A stretch of DNA of 64,000 nucleotides, taken from the NCBI RefSeq assembly GCF_010692745.1, contig NZ_JAAHTB010000012.1:62001-126000 (forward strand), written 5' to 3'. The stretch comes from Methylobacterium sp. BTF04. GTDB lineage: Bacteria > Pseudomonadota > Alphaproteobacteria > Rhizobiales > Beijerinckiaceae. A program made the translations under genes and the position numbers. The notes under the pieces are model-generated. The model saw nothing but the letters and a program-made list of their open reading frames with translations. It made no database searches and was not told where the DNA came from. Shown here piece by piece: positions 25,909 through 34,330 of the stretch (position 1 is its first letter; the number at the start of each line of letters is the position of its first letter).

Positions 25909-28392
25909 ATGAACCCCGTCGATCCGGAACGACCGAACTCCGAGCGTGCTCCACCCACCGGCACGTCCAATCAGCAGGAGGCGCAAGAGGCCCGAGCGGC
26001 GGCACGCGAGGCGGCGGCGGCGGCCCGCACCCTCGGGCGGCAGCTCTGGCTTCTCGTCGCGAGCGGCGCGCGCAGCGCCGGTCGAGGGGCTAGGAGCGCA
26101 GCGCGCGCCACGGGGCCGGCCGCCCAACGCTTGATGCGGCGGACGCCGCGCCCCGCACCAGTTGCACCCACGGCAACCGCGTTGTCCGATATTGCGGTGC
26201 CGCCGGTCGGCAGGGCGGCCCGCCTGCGCGCTCGTCCGGTTGTCGCCGCTCTCCTCGCCGTAATCGCCCTGCCGCTGGTGCTGCTTGCCGGGCTGGTGAT
26301 CTACAGCTTCCTCACCCTTCCGCCGCTGGGTGGCGTGGTGCCGGAGGTGGGCCAACGCGCGCTCACCGTCGAGGCCGACGATGGCAGGGTCTTCGCCACC
26401 CGCGGGGCGTTCCAGGGCCAGAAGCTCGTCGCCGCCGACATGCCGCCTCATCTCGCCCAGGCGGTGGTCGCCATCGAGGACCGGCGCTTCTATTCGCATT
26501 GGGGCGTCGACCCGCGCGGCCTGATGCGGGCGATGTGGCGCAACGCCGTCGGCGGCGGGGTGCGCGAAGGCGGCTCGACCATCACGCAGCAATATGTCCG
26601 CCTCACTTCGCTTACCCAGGAAAAGACCCTGCGGCGCAAGATCCAGGAGGCGTTCCTGGCCCTGCGTGTCGAGAGCACGCTGTCGAAGGACGACATCCTG
26701 CTCGGGTACCTCAACACCGCCTATTTCGGCGCCGGCGCCTACGGCATCGATGCCGCCGCCCGGCGCTATTTCGGCAAGGGCGCCAAGGCCCTGACCCTGC
26801 CGGAGGCCGCGATGCTGGCCGGGCTGGTGCGCGCGCCGTCGCAGCTCGCCCCCACCCGCAATTTCGGCGGCGCCAAGGAGCGCGCCGACGTGGTGCTGCA
26901 GACCATGGTCGAGACCGGGGCGATCACCGCCAAGGAGGCCGACACGGCGCGCGCCCAGACCATCACCCTGCGCACGCCGCCCGAGACGCCTCAAGGCACC
27001 AACTACTTCCTCGACATGGTGGCGGCCGAGGCCAAGAAGCTCGCCGACACCACCGGCGACGTCACGGTGCGCACCACCCTCAACCTCGATCTCCAGAGCC
27101 TCGCCGAGGGCGTGGTCGCCCGGCGCCTCGACGCGGAAGGGCCGAAGAAGAAGGCCTCCCAGGCCGCCATGGTGGTGCTCAACAAGGAGGGCGCCGTCCT
27201 GGCTCTGGTGGGCGGACGCGACTACGAGGATAGCCAGTTCAACCGCGCCACCCAGGCCAAGCGTCAGGCCGGGTCGCTGTTCAAGCTGTTCGTCTACCTC
27301 ACCGCCTACGAGAACGGCTTCACGCCGGAGACCGTGCTGGTGGACCGCCCGGTGCAGATCGGCGATTGGGAGCCGCAGAATTCCACCGGGCGCTTCAAGG
27401 GCGCGATGCCGCTGCGCTCGGCCTTCGCCCAGTCGGTGAACACGGTGGCGGCGCAGCTCGCCGACGAGGTCGGCATTCCCGCCGTCATCGCCACGGCGCG
27501 CAGCCTCGGCGTCGTCTCCGACCTGCCCAACGTGCCGAGCCTCGCCCTCGGCTCGGCGGAGGTGACGCTCCTCGAAATGACCCGCGCCTATGCCGGGGTG
27601 CTCGCCGGGGCGGCGCCCATCGATACCCATGCCATCCATGCCATCCGGGGCGGCGCGCCCGAGCCGCTCTATCTGCGCGCCGAGGCGAAGCCCGGCACCG
27701 CGTTGCCCACCGAGGCTCGGGCGATGATGCTGGATTCGCTCCAGGCCGTGGTCGATGGCGGCACCGGCAAGGGCGCCCGGGTCTCCGGCATGCCGGTGGG
27801 CGGCAAGACCGGCACGACGCAGGATTACCGCGATGCCTGGTTCGTCGGGATGACGCCGGACCTCGTCGTGGGCGTCTGGGTCGGCAACGACGACAATGCG
27901 TCGATGAACCGGGTCGGCGGCGGCGACATCCCCGCGAGCCTGTTTCGCGATTTCGTACAGCGCGCCTCGGCGCAGATGGCGCGCGGACGCAAGCGTCCGC
28001 CTGCCGCCGCACGGGCCGAACCGGCCCCGGCCAAGGAGGTCGCCCCGGCCGTCGCGCCCGGGAACGGCGTCCGCGGCGTACCGGAGGTGATCGATACCGG
28101 GACGCTCGCGTTCCGCGGCCGGACCGTGCGCCTGCTCGGCGTCGAGGGCGAAGGCGGGGCCTTGGCACGGCAACTCGCGCGCTACCTGCGCCGGCGCGAG
28201 GTCGTGTGCACGCCCGCGGCGGCGGATACAGGCGCCGCCCCGCTACGCTGCCAACTAGAGGGCGACGACCTCGCCGCGCTCATCCTCGCGGCCGGCGGCG
28301 CCAGGGCGTCGGACGATGCGCCGTCCGATCTTCTCGCCGCCGAGGAGCAAGCCCGCTCGGAGCGCGCCGGATTGTGGCGGCGGGAACGGTAG
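25909..28392 (+). CDS. Bifunctional class A penicillin-binding protein (PBP1)
   Basis: An 827-residue peptidoglycan glycosyltransferase/transpeptidase. An Ala/Arg-rich cytoplasmic segment (~105 residues) precedes one membrane helix (VIALPLVLLAGLVIYSFLTL). The GT51 domain shows EDRRFYSHWGVDPRGL and EGGSTITQQYVR. The transpeptidase has SLFK (SxxK, in AGSLFKLFVYL), SVN (SxN) and KTGTTQDYRDAW (KTG). A ~140-residue C-terminal extension after the transpeptidase ends with a Cys-containing segment (EVVCTPAA...LRCQLEG). ATG at 25909 chosen over TTG at 25903. Predicted to synthesise and cross-link septal or lateral wall. Confidence 0.92.
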   Translation: MNPVDPERPNSERAPPTGTSNQQEAQEARAAAREAAAAARTLGRQLWLLVASGARSAGRGARSAARATGPAAQRLMRRTPRPAPVAPTATALSDIAVPPVGRAARLRARPVVAALLAVIALPLVLLAGLVIYSFLTLPPLGGVVPEVGQRALTVEADDGRVFATRGAFQGQKLVAADMPPHLAQAVVAIEDRRFYSHWGVDPRGLMRAMWRNAVGGGVREGGSTITQQYVRLTSLTQEKTLRRKIQEAFLALRVESTLSKDDILLGYLNTAYFGAGAYGIDAAARRYFGKGAKALTLPEAAMLAGLVRAPSQLAPTRNFGGAKERADVVLQTMVETGAITAKEADTARAQTITLRTPPETPQGTNYFLDMVAAEAKKLADTTGDVTVRTTLNLDLQSLAEGVVARRLDAEGPKKKASQAAMVVLNKEGAVLALVGGRDYEDSQFNRATQAKRQAGSLFKLFVYLTAYENGFTPETVLVDRPVQIGDWEPQNSTGRFKGAMPLRSAFAQSVNTVAAQLADEVGIPAVIATARSLGVVSDLPNVPSLALGSAEVTLLEMTRAYAGVLAGAAPIDTHAIHAIRGGAPEPLYLRAEAKPGTALPTEARAMMLDSLQAVVDGGTGKGARVSGMPVGGKTGTTQDYRDAWFVGMTPDLVVGVWVGNDDNASMNRVGGGDIPASLFRDFVQRASAQMARGRKRPPAAARAEPAPAKEVAPAVAPGNGVRGVPEVIDTGTLAFRGRTVRLLGVEGEGGALARQLARYLRRREVVCTPAAADTGAAPLRCQLEGDDLAALILAAGGARASDDAPSDLLAAEEQARSERAGLWRRER

Positions 28393-28489
28393 AGTCAGCG
28401 CGTCGCGACTTGTGGAGTCGACTGGGCCCTCGCGCCGTCTCGGGTTTGCCTCAAACCGGCTGACGATCTCGGTGGGTAAGGGCGCAACA

Positions 28490-28518
28490 GGTTCCCTCTC
28501 CTTCCAGGAGAGGGGACC
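28490..28518. repeat. Intergenic hairpin between convergent PBP1 and MHYT genes
   Basis: A 13-bp stem (28490-28502 with 28506-28518, one mismatch) closes on a TCC loop inside the 255-bp gap 28393-28647. It could end both convergent transcripts or be a REP-like element. Nothing else in the gap is recognisable. Confidence 0.4.
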
Positions 28519-28647
28519 GGCGCTTGAAAGAAATGGAAGCTATCAAGCCGCGAACGTTCAAGTTTTACCTTTTCGATAGCAAGCACAATACATCGACGAT
28601 CGATCGAAACGGATTGACGAACCCTTCCTCTCGATGCCGGCGCTAGA

Positions 28648-31008
28648 CTAAGCCGCCTGGCTGATCTCGCCCGGCACGCTACACTGAACCTTCGAATCCG
28701 GTCGGCCGATCAAATAGCCTTGCACGGCGTCACACCCGATCGATCGAAGAAGGTCGAGCTGATCGAGGCTCTCCACGCCCTCCGCCAATGTCGGGATATC
28801 CATGTCGCGGCCCATTTGGGTCACGGCTTTGATGACGGCGAGGCACTGCTTGTCGTTCAGCGCCGCGGCGACGAAGCTCCGGTCGATCTTGATCCGATCG
28901 AGGGGGAGATCGCGCAGGTGGGCGAGGGACGAATAGCCGGTTCCGAAATCGTCCATCGCAATCTTGATGCCGAGCTGGCGGAGGGCCGCCAGGGTATGGA
29001 CGATCTGCCGTCCGTCTTCGACGAGTGCGGTCTCGGTGAGTTCGAGTTCCAGGCGATGCGCCGGCAGGCCACTTTGCGCCAAAGCGCCGACGACATGAGC
29101 CATGAGCAGCGGAGAGCGTAGTTGCACCGCCGACACGTTGACGGCGAGGTGCTGCTCGGCCGGCCAGGTGGCCGCTTCACGGCAGGCCTGCTCCAGAACC
29201 CATTTTCCGATGGGGACGATCAAGCCGTTGTCTTCTGCCAGAGGAATGAACTCGACCGGTGAGACCAAGCCGCGGTGCGGATGGTTCCAGCGGATCAGCG
29301 CCTCGAAGGCGACGACCCGATCGGTCGCCAGCGCCATGATGGGTTGATACACGAGGTGGAACTGCTGCTGTGCGAGCGCGGACCGCAGATCGTTTTCGAG
29401 ATGGAAGCGTTCGGTGTGCGCTTCGATCATCCCGGTTTGATAGTTCATCGCCTGCCCGCCACCGCGGCGCTTGGCTTCGTACAGGGCGATGTCGGCGCGC
29501 TGCATCCAATCGTCGGGGCCGGTGCTGTCGCCGACGCTACAGATGCCGATGCTGCATCCGATCGTGACCGTCACGGTGTCGAGGGTGTAGGGCCGCTCGA
29601 TATCCATGACGATCCGTTGGGCCAGTTCCTCTCCGAACAGGTGATCACCCGGCGTGATGATCGCCAATTCGTCGCCGCCGTGCCGGGCAATGAAACCCTC
29701 CTCGCCGAGTTGGCTGCGCAGCCGACCTGCCACCGCCACCAGGAGCCGATCGCCGATGGCATGACCGAAGGTGTCGTTGACCGACTTGAAGCGATCCAGG
29801 TCGAGCAGGAGCAGGGTCGATCGCTCACCTTTGCGATAACCCGCCAGCATGCGCTCGCTGAGGCCGAGCCTGTTGGACAGCCCCGTCAGGGGATCGTGAT
29901 AGGCGAGGTGTAGTATTTTTTCCTGAGCGCGCCGGTCCCGGGTCACGTCCTCGTAGGTGAGCACGGCGCCGGTCGCGACCGGTTGGCAGGCGATCGACAG
30001 AATACGACCGTCGTCGAAATGGTGTTCGATCCGGGTCTCCTCTGTCTTGCCCATCCAGAGCCAATGGTTGTGCAGCACTTTGGTGACCCGATCGGCATCC
30101 CAGCTGTTGGCATCTCCCGTTGCCTGGAGAAATTGCTCGAGGCGCATTCCCGCGAACAGATCGTCCGATGACAGGCCGAGCATTCCGCAAAGGCGCTGGT
30201 TGTAGAGTTCGACCCGTCCGCCGGGCGAGATCTTGAGGATGCCATTCGACATGTTCTGGAGGGCGGTCGCGAGCACGTTGAGATGGGCCGTCTCCTGCGC
30301 TTCGAACCGCTTGGTGGCGGCGAGCGCGATGAAGGCCCCGAGGATCAAGATTGCCGCGCCGGCAGCAGTCAGCACGCTCAAGGCGACTTGGATGTTCGAG
30401 ACGAGGTCACCGACGCGTTGGCCATCGAGCACGGTCCCGGCCAGGGAGATGAAGTGCGTGCCGCAGACCGCCATCACGATGAGCAGGCAGGGAACGAGAT
30501 ACGGACGCCGTCCCTTGGGCAGGGCGCGGATCAGGGCCAGAAATGCCGCGCCCCAAAGGCACGCAAGTCCATTCGCCAAAACCGACTGGCTCTGGGTGCA
30601 CCCTTCCAGGGCCGCCATGCCGGTGATGTGCATCGCGCCGATACCGAGCCCCGCTGCTGCCCCGAGGGCGCCGCGCAGGGATCGGCTGGACGGCAGTGCG
30701 GACAGCGCGAACGGGAGGCCGACCGCTATGACGGCGATCCCTGCCGATGCCAGCGTGGTCGCGTACTGGTAGCCGAGGATGATGTCGGTTCGATAGCCGA
30801 GCATGGCCATGAAGTGGGTCGTCCAGACCCCCAAGCCGGCCGCGAGCGCGGTGCCGAAGAGCCATCTGCCCCGACGTCCCCGCGGCGCCACTTCTGCCTT
30901 ATGGAGCAGGTGCACCATCAGCCAGGCGCTGAGCGCGCAGATCGTCGCCGCGGCCAACACGAAGCTGACCGCCTGACTCTCCAAAAGCGTAACCAGCGTG
31001 AGCATCAT
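28648..31008 (-). CDS. MHYT-PAS-GGDEF-EAL cyclic-di-GMP signalling protein
   Basis: A 786-residue inner-membrane protein likely controlling c-di-GMP. The MHYT sensor (~residues 5-240, seven hydrophobic segments) carries histidine motifs THFMAM, MHITGM and THFISL, proposed to bind metal and sense gas or redox. A PAS domain follows (~255-370), then GGDEF with RHGGDELAII (Leu instead of Phe) and an EAL domain with EALIRW, ELTETAL, DDFGTGYSSL and DRIKIDRSFV. EAL residues look intact, so phosphodiesterase activity is likely; cyclase activity is uncertain because of GGDEL. Monocistronic, convergent with PBP1. Confidence 0.93.
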   Translation of the reverse strand: MMLTLVTLLESQAVSFVLAAATICALSAWLMVHLLHKAEVAPRGRRGRWLFGTALAAGLGVWTTHFMAMLGYRTDIILGYQYATTLASAGIAVIAVGLPFALSALPSSRSLRGALGAAAGLGIGAMHITGMAALEGCTQSQSVLANGLACLWGAAFLALIRALPKGRRPYLVPCLLIVMAVCGTHFISLAGTVLDGQRVGDLVSNIQVALSVLTAAGAAILILGAFIALAATKRFEAQETAHLNVLATALQNMSNGILKISPGGRVELYNQRLCGMLGLSSDDLFAGMRLEQFLQATGDANSWDADRVTKVLHNHWLWMGKTEETRIEHHFDDGRILSIACQPVATGAVLTYEDVTRDRRAQEKILHLAYHDPLTGLSNRLGLSERMLAGYRKGERSTLLLLDLDRFKSVNDTFGHAIGDRLLVAVAGRLRSQLGEEGFIARHGGDELAIITPGDHLFGEELAQRIVMDIERPYTLDTVTVTIGCSIGICSVGDSTGPDDWMQRADIALYEAKRRGGGQAMNYQTGMIEAHTERFHLENDLRSALAQQQFHLVYQPIMALATDRVVAFEALIRWNHPHRGLVSPVEFIPLAEDNGLIVPIGKWVLEQACREAATWPAEQHLAVNVSAVQLRSPLLMAHVVGALAQSGLPAHRLELELTETALVEDGRQIVHTLAALRQLGIKIAMDDFGTGYSSLAHLRDLPLDRIKIDRSFVAAALNDKQCLAVIKAVTQMGRDMDIPTLAEGVESLDQLDLLRSIGCDAVQGYLIGRPDSKVQCSVPGEISQAA

Positions 31009-31466
31009 GCGGCCTTATCAAGCAAAATACCTTAGTCTTTTGTGTAAGCCTTAGGTAAATAAGTGATTACTCTTCCCTTAAAGCGTCGTTCGACCGGCGC
31101 GCTCGTAGAGTTTATTATGACACATGCATCCATCACTATGTTGTGATGCAAAGGATTATCTTGGCATAGGGCGTCGAGGGTGGTTTTCCGAAGAAACCGA
31201 GTGTCGCCCGCGGAAGGCGCCCAGGGCCCGGCAGCGCCGATCACGGCGCGCGGGGTCTCGCGAAGCAAGGACATGTCAGAGTTGGTCGACTAAGGCCGCT
31301 GTGCCGCCGATCCGCTCGAAGGCGGGCGGGCCAAAACCGATCCGAGCGGGACGGCGCGCAGGACCACCGAGCGCAGAATTTGGACGGACGGATTTCGCCG
31401 ACCCGATGGCATCAGATCGGCGCCGCCCATTGTCGGGGCGTCGCCTGCTTTCGTCCGGAACGCCCC
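31009..31466. other. 458-bp gap with AT-rich leader region, no gene found
   Basis: The part next to the MHYT gene (31009-31160) is much more AT-rich than the surroundings and probably holds its promoter. A short hairpin CATCAC/GTGATG (31131-31148) is visible. The rest to 31466 has only shadow frames; I see no convincing gene or RNA. Confidence 0.4.
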
Positions 31467-32960
31467 CTACCGAAACGGCGGCTCGTCGAAACTCCTGAGC
31501 TTGCGCGAATGCAGGCCGTGCCGGTCGGCCCGGAGGATATCCAGCGCCGACAGGCCGATCAGCAGGTGTTCGGCCACCGCCCGCTCGTAGAACGCGTTGG
31601 CGGCGCCGGGCAGCTTGATCTCGCCGTGGAGCGGCTTGTCGGAAACGCACAGCAGGGTGCCGTATGGAACCCGCAGGCGATAGCCCTGGGCCGCGATGGT
31701 GCCGCTCTCCATGTCGACGCCGATGGCGCGCGACAGGTTGATCCGCCGCCGCTCCTGGCTGAAGCGCAGTTCCCAGTTGCGGTCGTCGTAGGTCACCACC
31801 GTGCCGGTGCGCAGGCGCCGCTTGAGATCGTCGCTGGCCTCGCCGGTGACGCTGGCGGCGGCGGCCTGGAGCGCGAGCTGCACCTCCGCCAGGGCCGGGA
31901 CCGGCACGTCGGGCGGCACCAGCTCGTCGAGGATCCGGTCGCGGCGGAGATAGCCGTGGGCCAGCACGTAGTCGCCGATGGTCTGCGATTGGCGCAAGCC
32001 GCCGCAATGGCCGACCATCAGCCAGCAATGCGGGCGCAGAACCGCGAGATGGTCGGTGATCGTCTTGGCGTTGGAGGGGCCGACGCCGATATTCACCAGG
32101 GTCGTGCCCTGCATCGTGCCGTCGGGTCCGCGCGCCACCAGATGGTAGGCCGGCATCTGGTACTTGTGCCAGGGCGAGGCGGCGATAAGTGCGGTCGGGT
32201 CCACCGACGCCGCCTCCTCCCGCGAGACGCTGAGGCCGCCGGGCAGGATCATCCGTTCGAGCCCGTCCTCGCCGCGTGCCAGCCGTTCGAGACCGTGCCG
32301 GATGAAGCCGTCGACGTAGCGGTGATAGTTGGTCAGCAGAATCCAGGGCTGGACATCGCGCCAATCGCAGCCGGTGTAATGGACGAGCCGCCGCAGCGAA
32401 TAATCGACCCGGATGGCGTCGAACAGCGCGAGCGGGCGCGGGGCATCGGGTTCGTCGTGCCACAGACCGTCGGCGATCTCGTCGCCCACCACGGAGAGCA
32501 GCGGGACTGGGAAATAGGTGGCGAGGTCGCGCGGGCTCGGGCCGCCGCGCCCGAGATCGGTACCCGGCTCGATCACGTAGGGATACGGGATTTCCTGGGC
32601 GCTCAAGCCGACTTCCAGGCTGGCGCCGTAATCGCGCACCAGCGGCGTCAGCTGTTCGAGGAGATAGCTGCGAAAATGATCGGGCTGGGTGACCGTGGTG
32701 GCGTAGGTGCCCGGCGCCTGGAACTTCGCCGTGGCGCGGGCGACCCGCGGCATCGGCCCCGACGGCTGGTAGGTGATCCGCAATTCGGGATAGCGGAACT
32801 GCAGGCGTTCGGTCTGGTCTGGGGCCGGGCCACCGTCGAGATAGCGTGAGAGCGCCGCCTGGAGCGCGCCGGTGGCCCCGGTGTGCAGTGCGGCGAGCCG
32901 GTCGACGGCCGTCTCGGGATCGGAGACCGATTCCATCGGTCGCAATTCGTCGCGGATCAC
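31467..32960 (-). CDS. amn: AMP nucleosidase
   Basis: A 497-residue enzyme that hydrolyses AMP to adenine and ribose-5-phosphate, in the cytoplasm. The N-terminal domain (RFRYPELRITYQPSG-like, ATAKFQAPGTYATTVTQP) is the AMP-nucleosidase-specific portion; the C-terminal purine-phosphorylase-like domain has GPSNAKTITDHLAVLRPH, MVGHCGGLR and GVDMESGTIAAQGYR. The start is a GTG at 32960, decided by a strong GAGGAGG six bases upstream; the much longer open frame beyond it is shadow of trmO. Divergent from trmO across ~180 bp. Confidence 0.92.
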   Translation of the reverse strand: MIRDELRPMESVSDPETAVDRLAALHTGATGALQAALSRYLDGGPAPDQTERLQFRYPELRITYQPSGPMPRVARATAKFQAPGTYATTVTQPDHFRSYLLEQLTPLVRDYGASLEVGLSAQEIPYPYVIEPGTDLGRGGPSPRDLATYFPVPLLSVVGDEIADGLWHDEPDAPRPLALFDAIRVDYSLRRLVHYTGCDWRDVQPWILLTNYHRYVDGFIRHGLERLARGEDGLERMILPGGLSVSREEAASVDPTALIAASPWHKYQMPAYHLVARGPDGTMQGTTLVNIGVGPSNAKTITDHLAVLRPHCWLMVGHCGGLRQSQTIGDYVLAHGYLRRDRILDELVPPDVPVPALAEVQLALQAAAASVTGEASDDLKRRLRTGTVVTYDDRNWELRFSQERRRINLSRAIGVDMESGTIAAQGYRLRVPYGTLLCVSDKPLHGEIKLPGAANAFYERAVAEHLLIGLSALDILRADRHGLHSRKLRSFDEPPFR

Positions 32961-33140
32961 GGTGCCTCCTCGCAGAACCCTCGGAAGAGGCTTACACGCC
33001 CGGCCCGTGCGGTGCGACCTCATGTGTCTGCGGATCAGCACTGCGCCCCGCATCCGGCAAACTTGCAGTCCGGGCAAACTTGACCGAAACGCTCGCTCCA
33101 GCACCGGCACCGGGCCGGACGAAAGACCGAGGCCTGCAGC

Positions 33141-33632
33141 ATGAGCGACGCGACCGAGCGGCGGCCCGGCGAAGAGGCCATCGTCCTGCCGGACGCCTAC
33201 GATGCCGGGCTGTACTTCATCGGCCATATCCGCACCCCCTGGGTCGAGCGCTCCGACTGCCCGAAGAACGGCTTGCAGACCGACGCGGTGTGCACCGTGA
33301 TGGTAGACGAGACCTACGCGGCCGGCCTCCAGAACGTGGCGGGCGCGAGCCATCTCATCGTGCTCTACTGGATGGACAGGGCGGCCCGCGACCTCGTGCG
33401 CCAGCAGCCGCGCCACGCGCCCGGCAACCGCGGGACCTTCTCGTTGCGCTCCCCCGCCCGGCCGAACCCCATCGCGCTCTCGGTGGTGGAGTTGTTGCAG
33501 GTCGACGGCCGGAGCCTGTCGGTGCGAGGGCTCGACTGCCTCGACGGCACGCCGCTCCTCGACATCAAACCGTATTTCGCCTCGACGGATTCGCGGGCCG
33601 ACGCCACCGTCGACCGCGCGGGCAATCCATGA
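33141..33632 (+). CDS. trmO: TrmO/TsaA-family tRNA m6t6A methyltransferase
   Basis: A 163-residue SAM-binding protein of the YaeB/TsaA family; E. coli TrmO N6-methylates threonylcarbamoyl-A37 in tRNA-Thr. Core motifs GLYFIGHIRTPWVERSDCPKN, HLIVLYWMD, RGTFSLRSPARPNPIALSVV and GLDCLDGTPLLDIKPY match the beta-barrel fold. It lacks the ~70-residue C-terminal region of E. coli TrmO (235 aa), as many bacterial members do, so substrate tRNA could differ. Its stop overlaps the SGNH gene start by 4 bp (ATGA). Confidence 0.87.
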   Translation: MSDATERRPGEEAIVLPDAYDAGLYFIGHIRTPWVERSDCPKNGLQTDAVCTVMVDETYAAGLQNVAGASHLIVLYWMDRAARDLVRQQPRHAPGNRGTFSLRSPARPNPIALSVVELLQVDGRSLSVRGLDCLDGTPLLDIKPYFASTDSRADATVDRAGNP

Positions 33633-34330
33633 AGCGCCAAGTCTGGCTCGGCCTCGGCGGCGTCGTGCTGCTCGGGGCCGGCGCGGCCATCGGCTGGTCG
33701 GCGAAGCCGTCGGCGCTGAACGCCCGGCTCTACGCCCAGAACCGGCTCATCGCGGTGCAGGTCCACCTCGAGGAGGCGCCGCCCGACTACATCCTGATCG
33801 CAGGCGATTCGCAGGCCGAGTTGCAGGACACAGCGCAGCGCACTTGCGAATTGGAGATCGTCAATGGTGGCCTGAGCGGGGCGACGGCGGCGGTCTATGC
33901 CGACCTGTTCCAGACCCTGAAGGTGCCGGTGCGCGCCCGCGTCGCCGCCCTCACGGTGGGCACCAACGACCTCAACCGGAAGGGCGATCCGACCTCGACG
34001 GCGGGTGCAGCGCGATTTACGGCCTCGGTGGAGCGCATCGTCCGTGAACTCCAGGCGGTGAGCGCGCGGGTGGTGGTCACCGCCGTGCCGCCGATCGGCC
34101 GCGAGGTCGGCAACCGTCTCGATCCAGCGGCGGTGGGGGTCTATTCGCGGGCGATCCGCGACCTGTGCCAGCGAATCGGCTGCGACTACGCCGACCCCTT
34201 CGCGCATCTGCGCGACGGCGACACCGGCTACGCCTTGCCCGGCGCGTTGCGCGACGGCCTGCATGTCGCCGGCTATCGCAGCGTGCAGCGCGCCCTCGAA
34301 CCCGCGCTCTGCCCTGGCAATCCGGGCTGA
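33629..34330 (+). CDS. SGNH/GDSL-type hydrolase, membrane-anchored
   Basis: A 233-residue predicted exported esterase/acyl hydrolase. One N-terminal hydrophobic segment (VWLGLGGVVLLGAGAAIGW) acts as signal or anchor. SGNH blocks are visible: GDSQ (nucleophile Ser), GLSGAT, VGTNDL and the catalytic DGLH near the C-terminus. The ATG at 33629 overlaps the trmO stop (ATGA). The open frame extends far upstream but that is the trmO region read out of frame. Ends one base before the convergent RND permease stop. Substrate unknown. Confidence 0.85.
   Translation: MKRQVWLGLGGVVLLGAGAAIGWSAKPSALNARLYAQNRLIAVQVHLEEAPPDYILIAGDSQAELQDTAQRTCELEIVNGGLSGATAAVYADLFQTLKVPVRARVAALTVGTNDLNRKGDPTSTAGAARFTASVERIVRELQAVSARVVVTAVPPIGREVGNRLDPAAVGVYSRAIRDLCQRIGCDYADPFAHLRDGDTGYALPGALRDGLHVAGYRSVQRALEPALCPGNPG

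Noticed and set aside
31032..31274. 80-aa minus-strand ORF upstream of the MHYT gene
   Set aside because: No recognisable motif, no clear ribosome-binding site; better explained as leader/promoter DNA.
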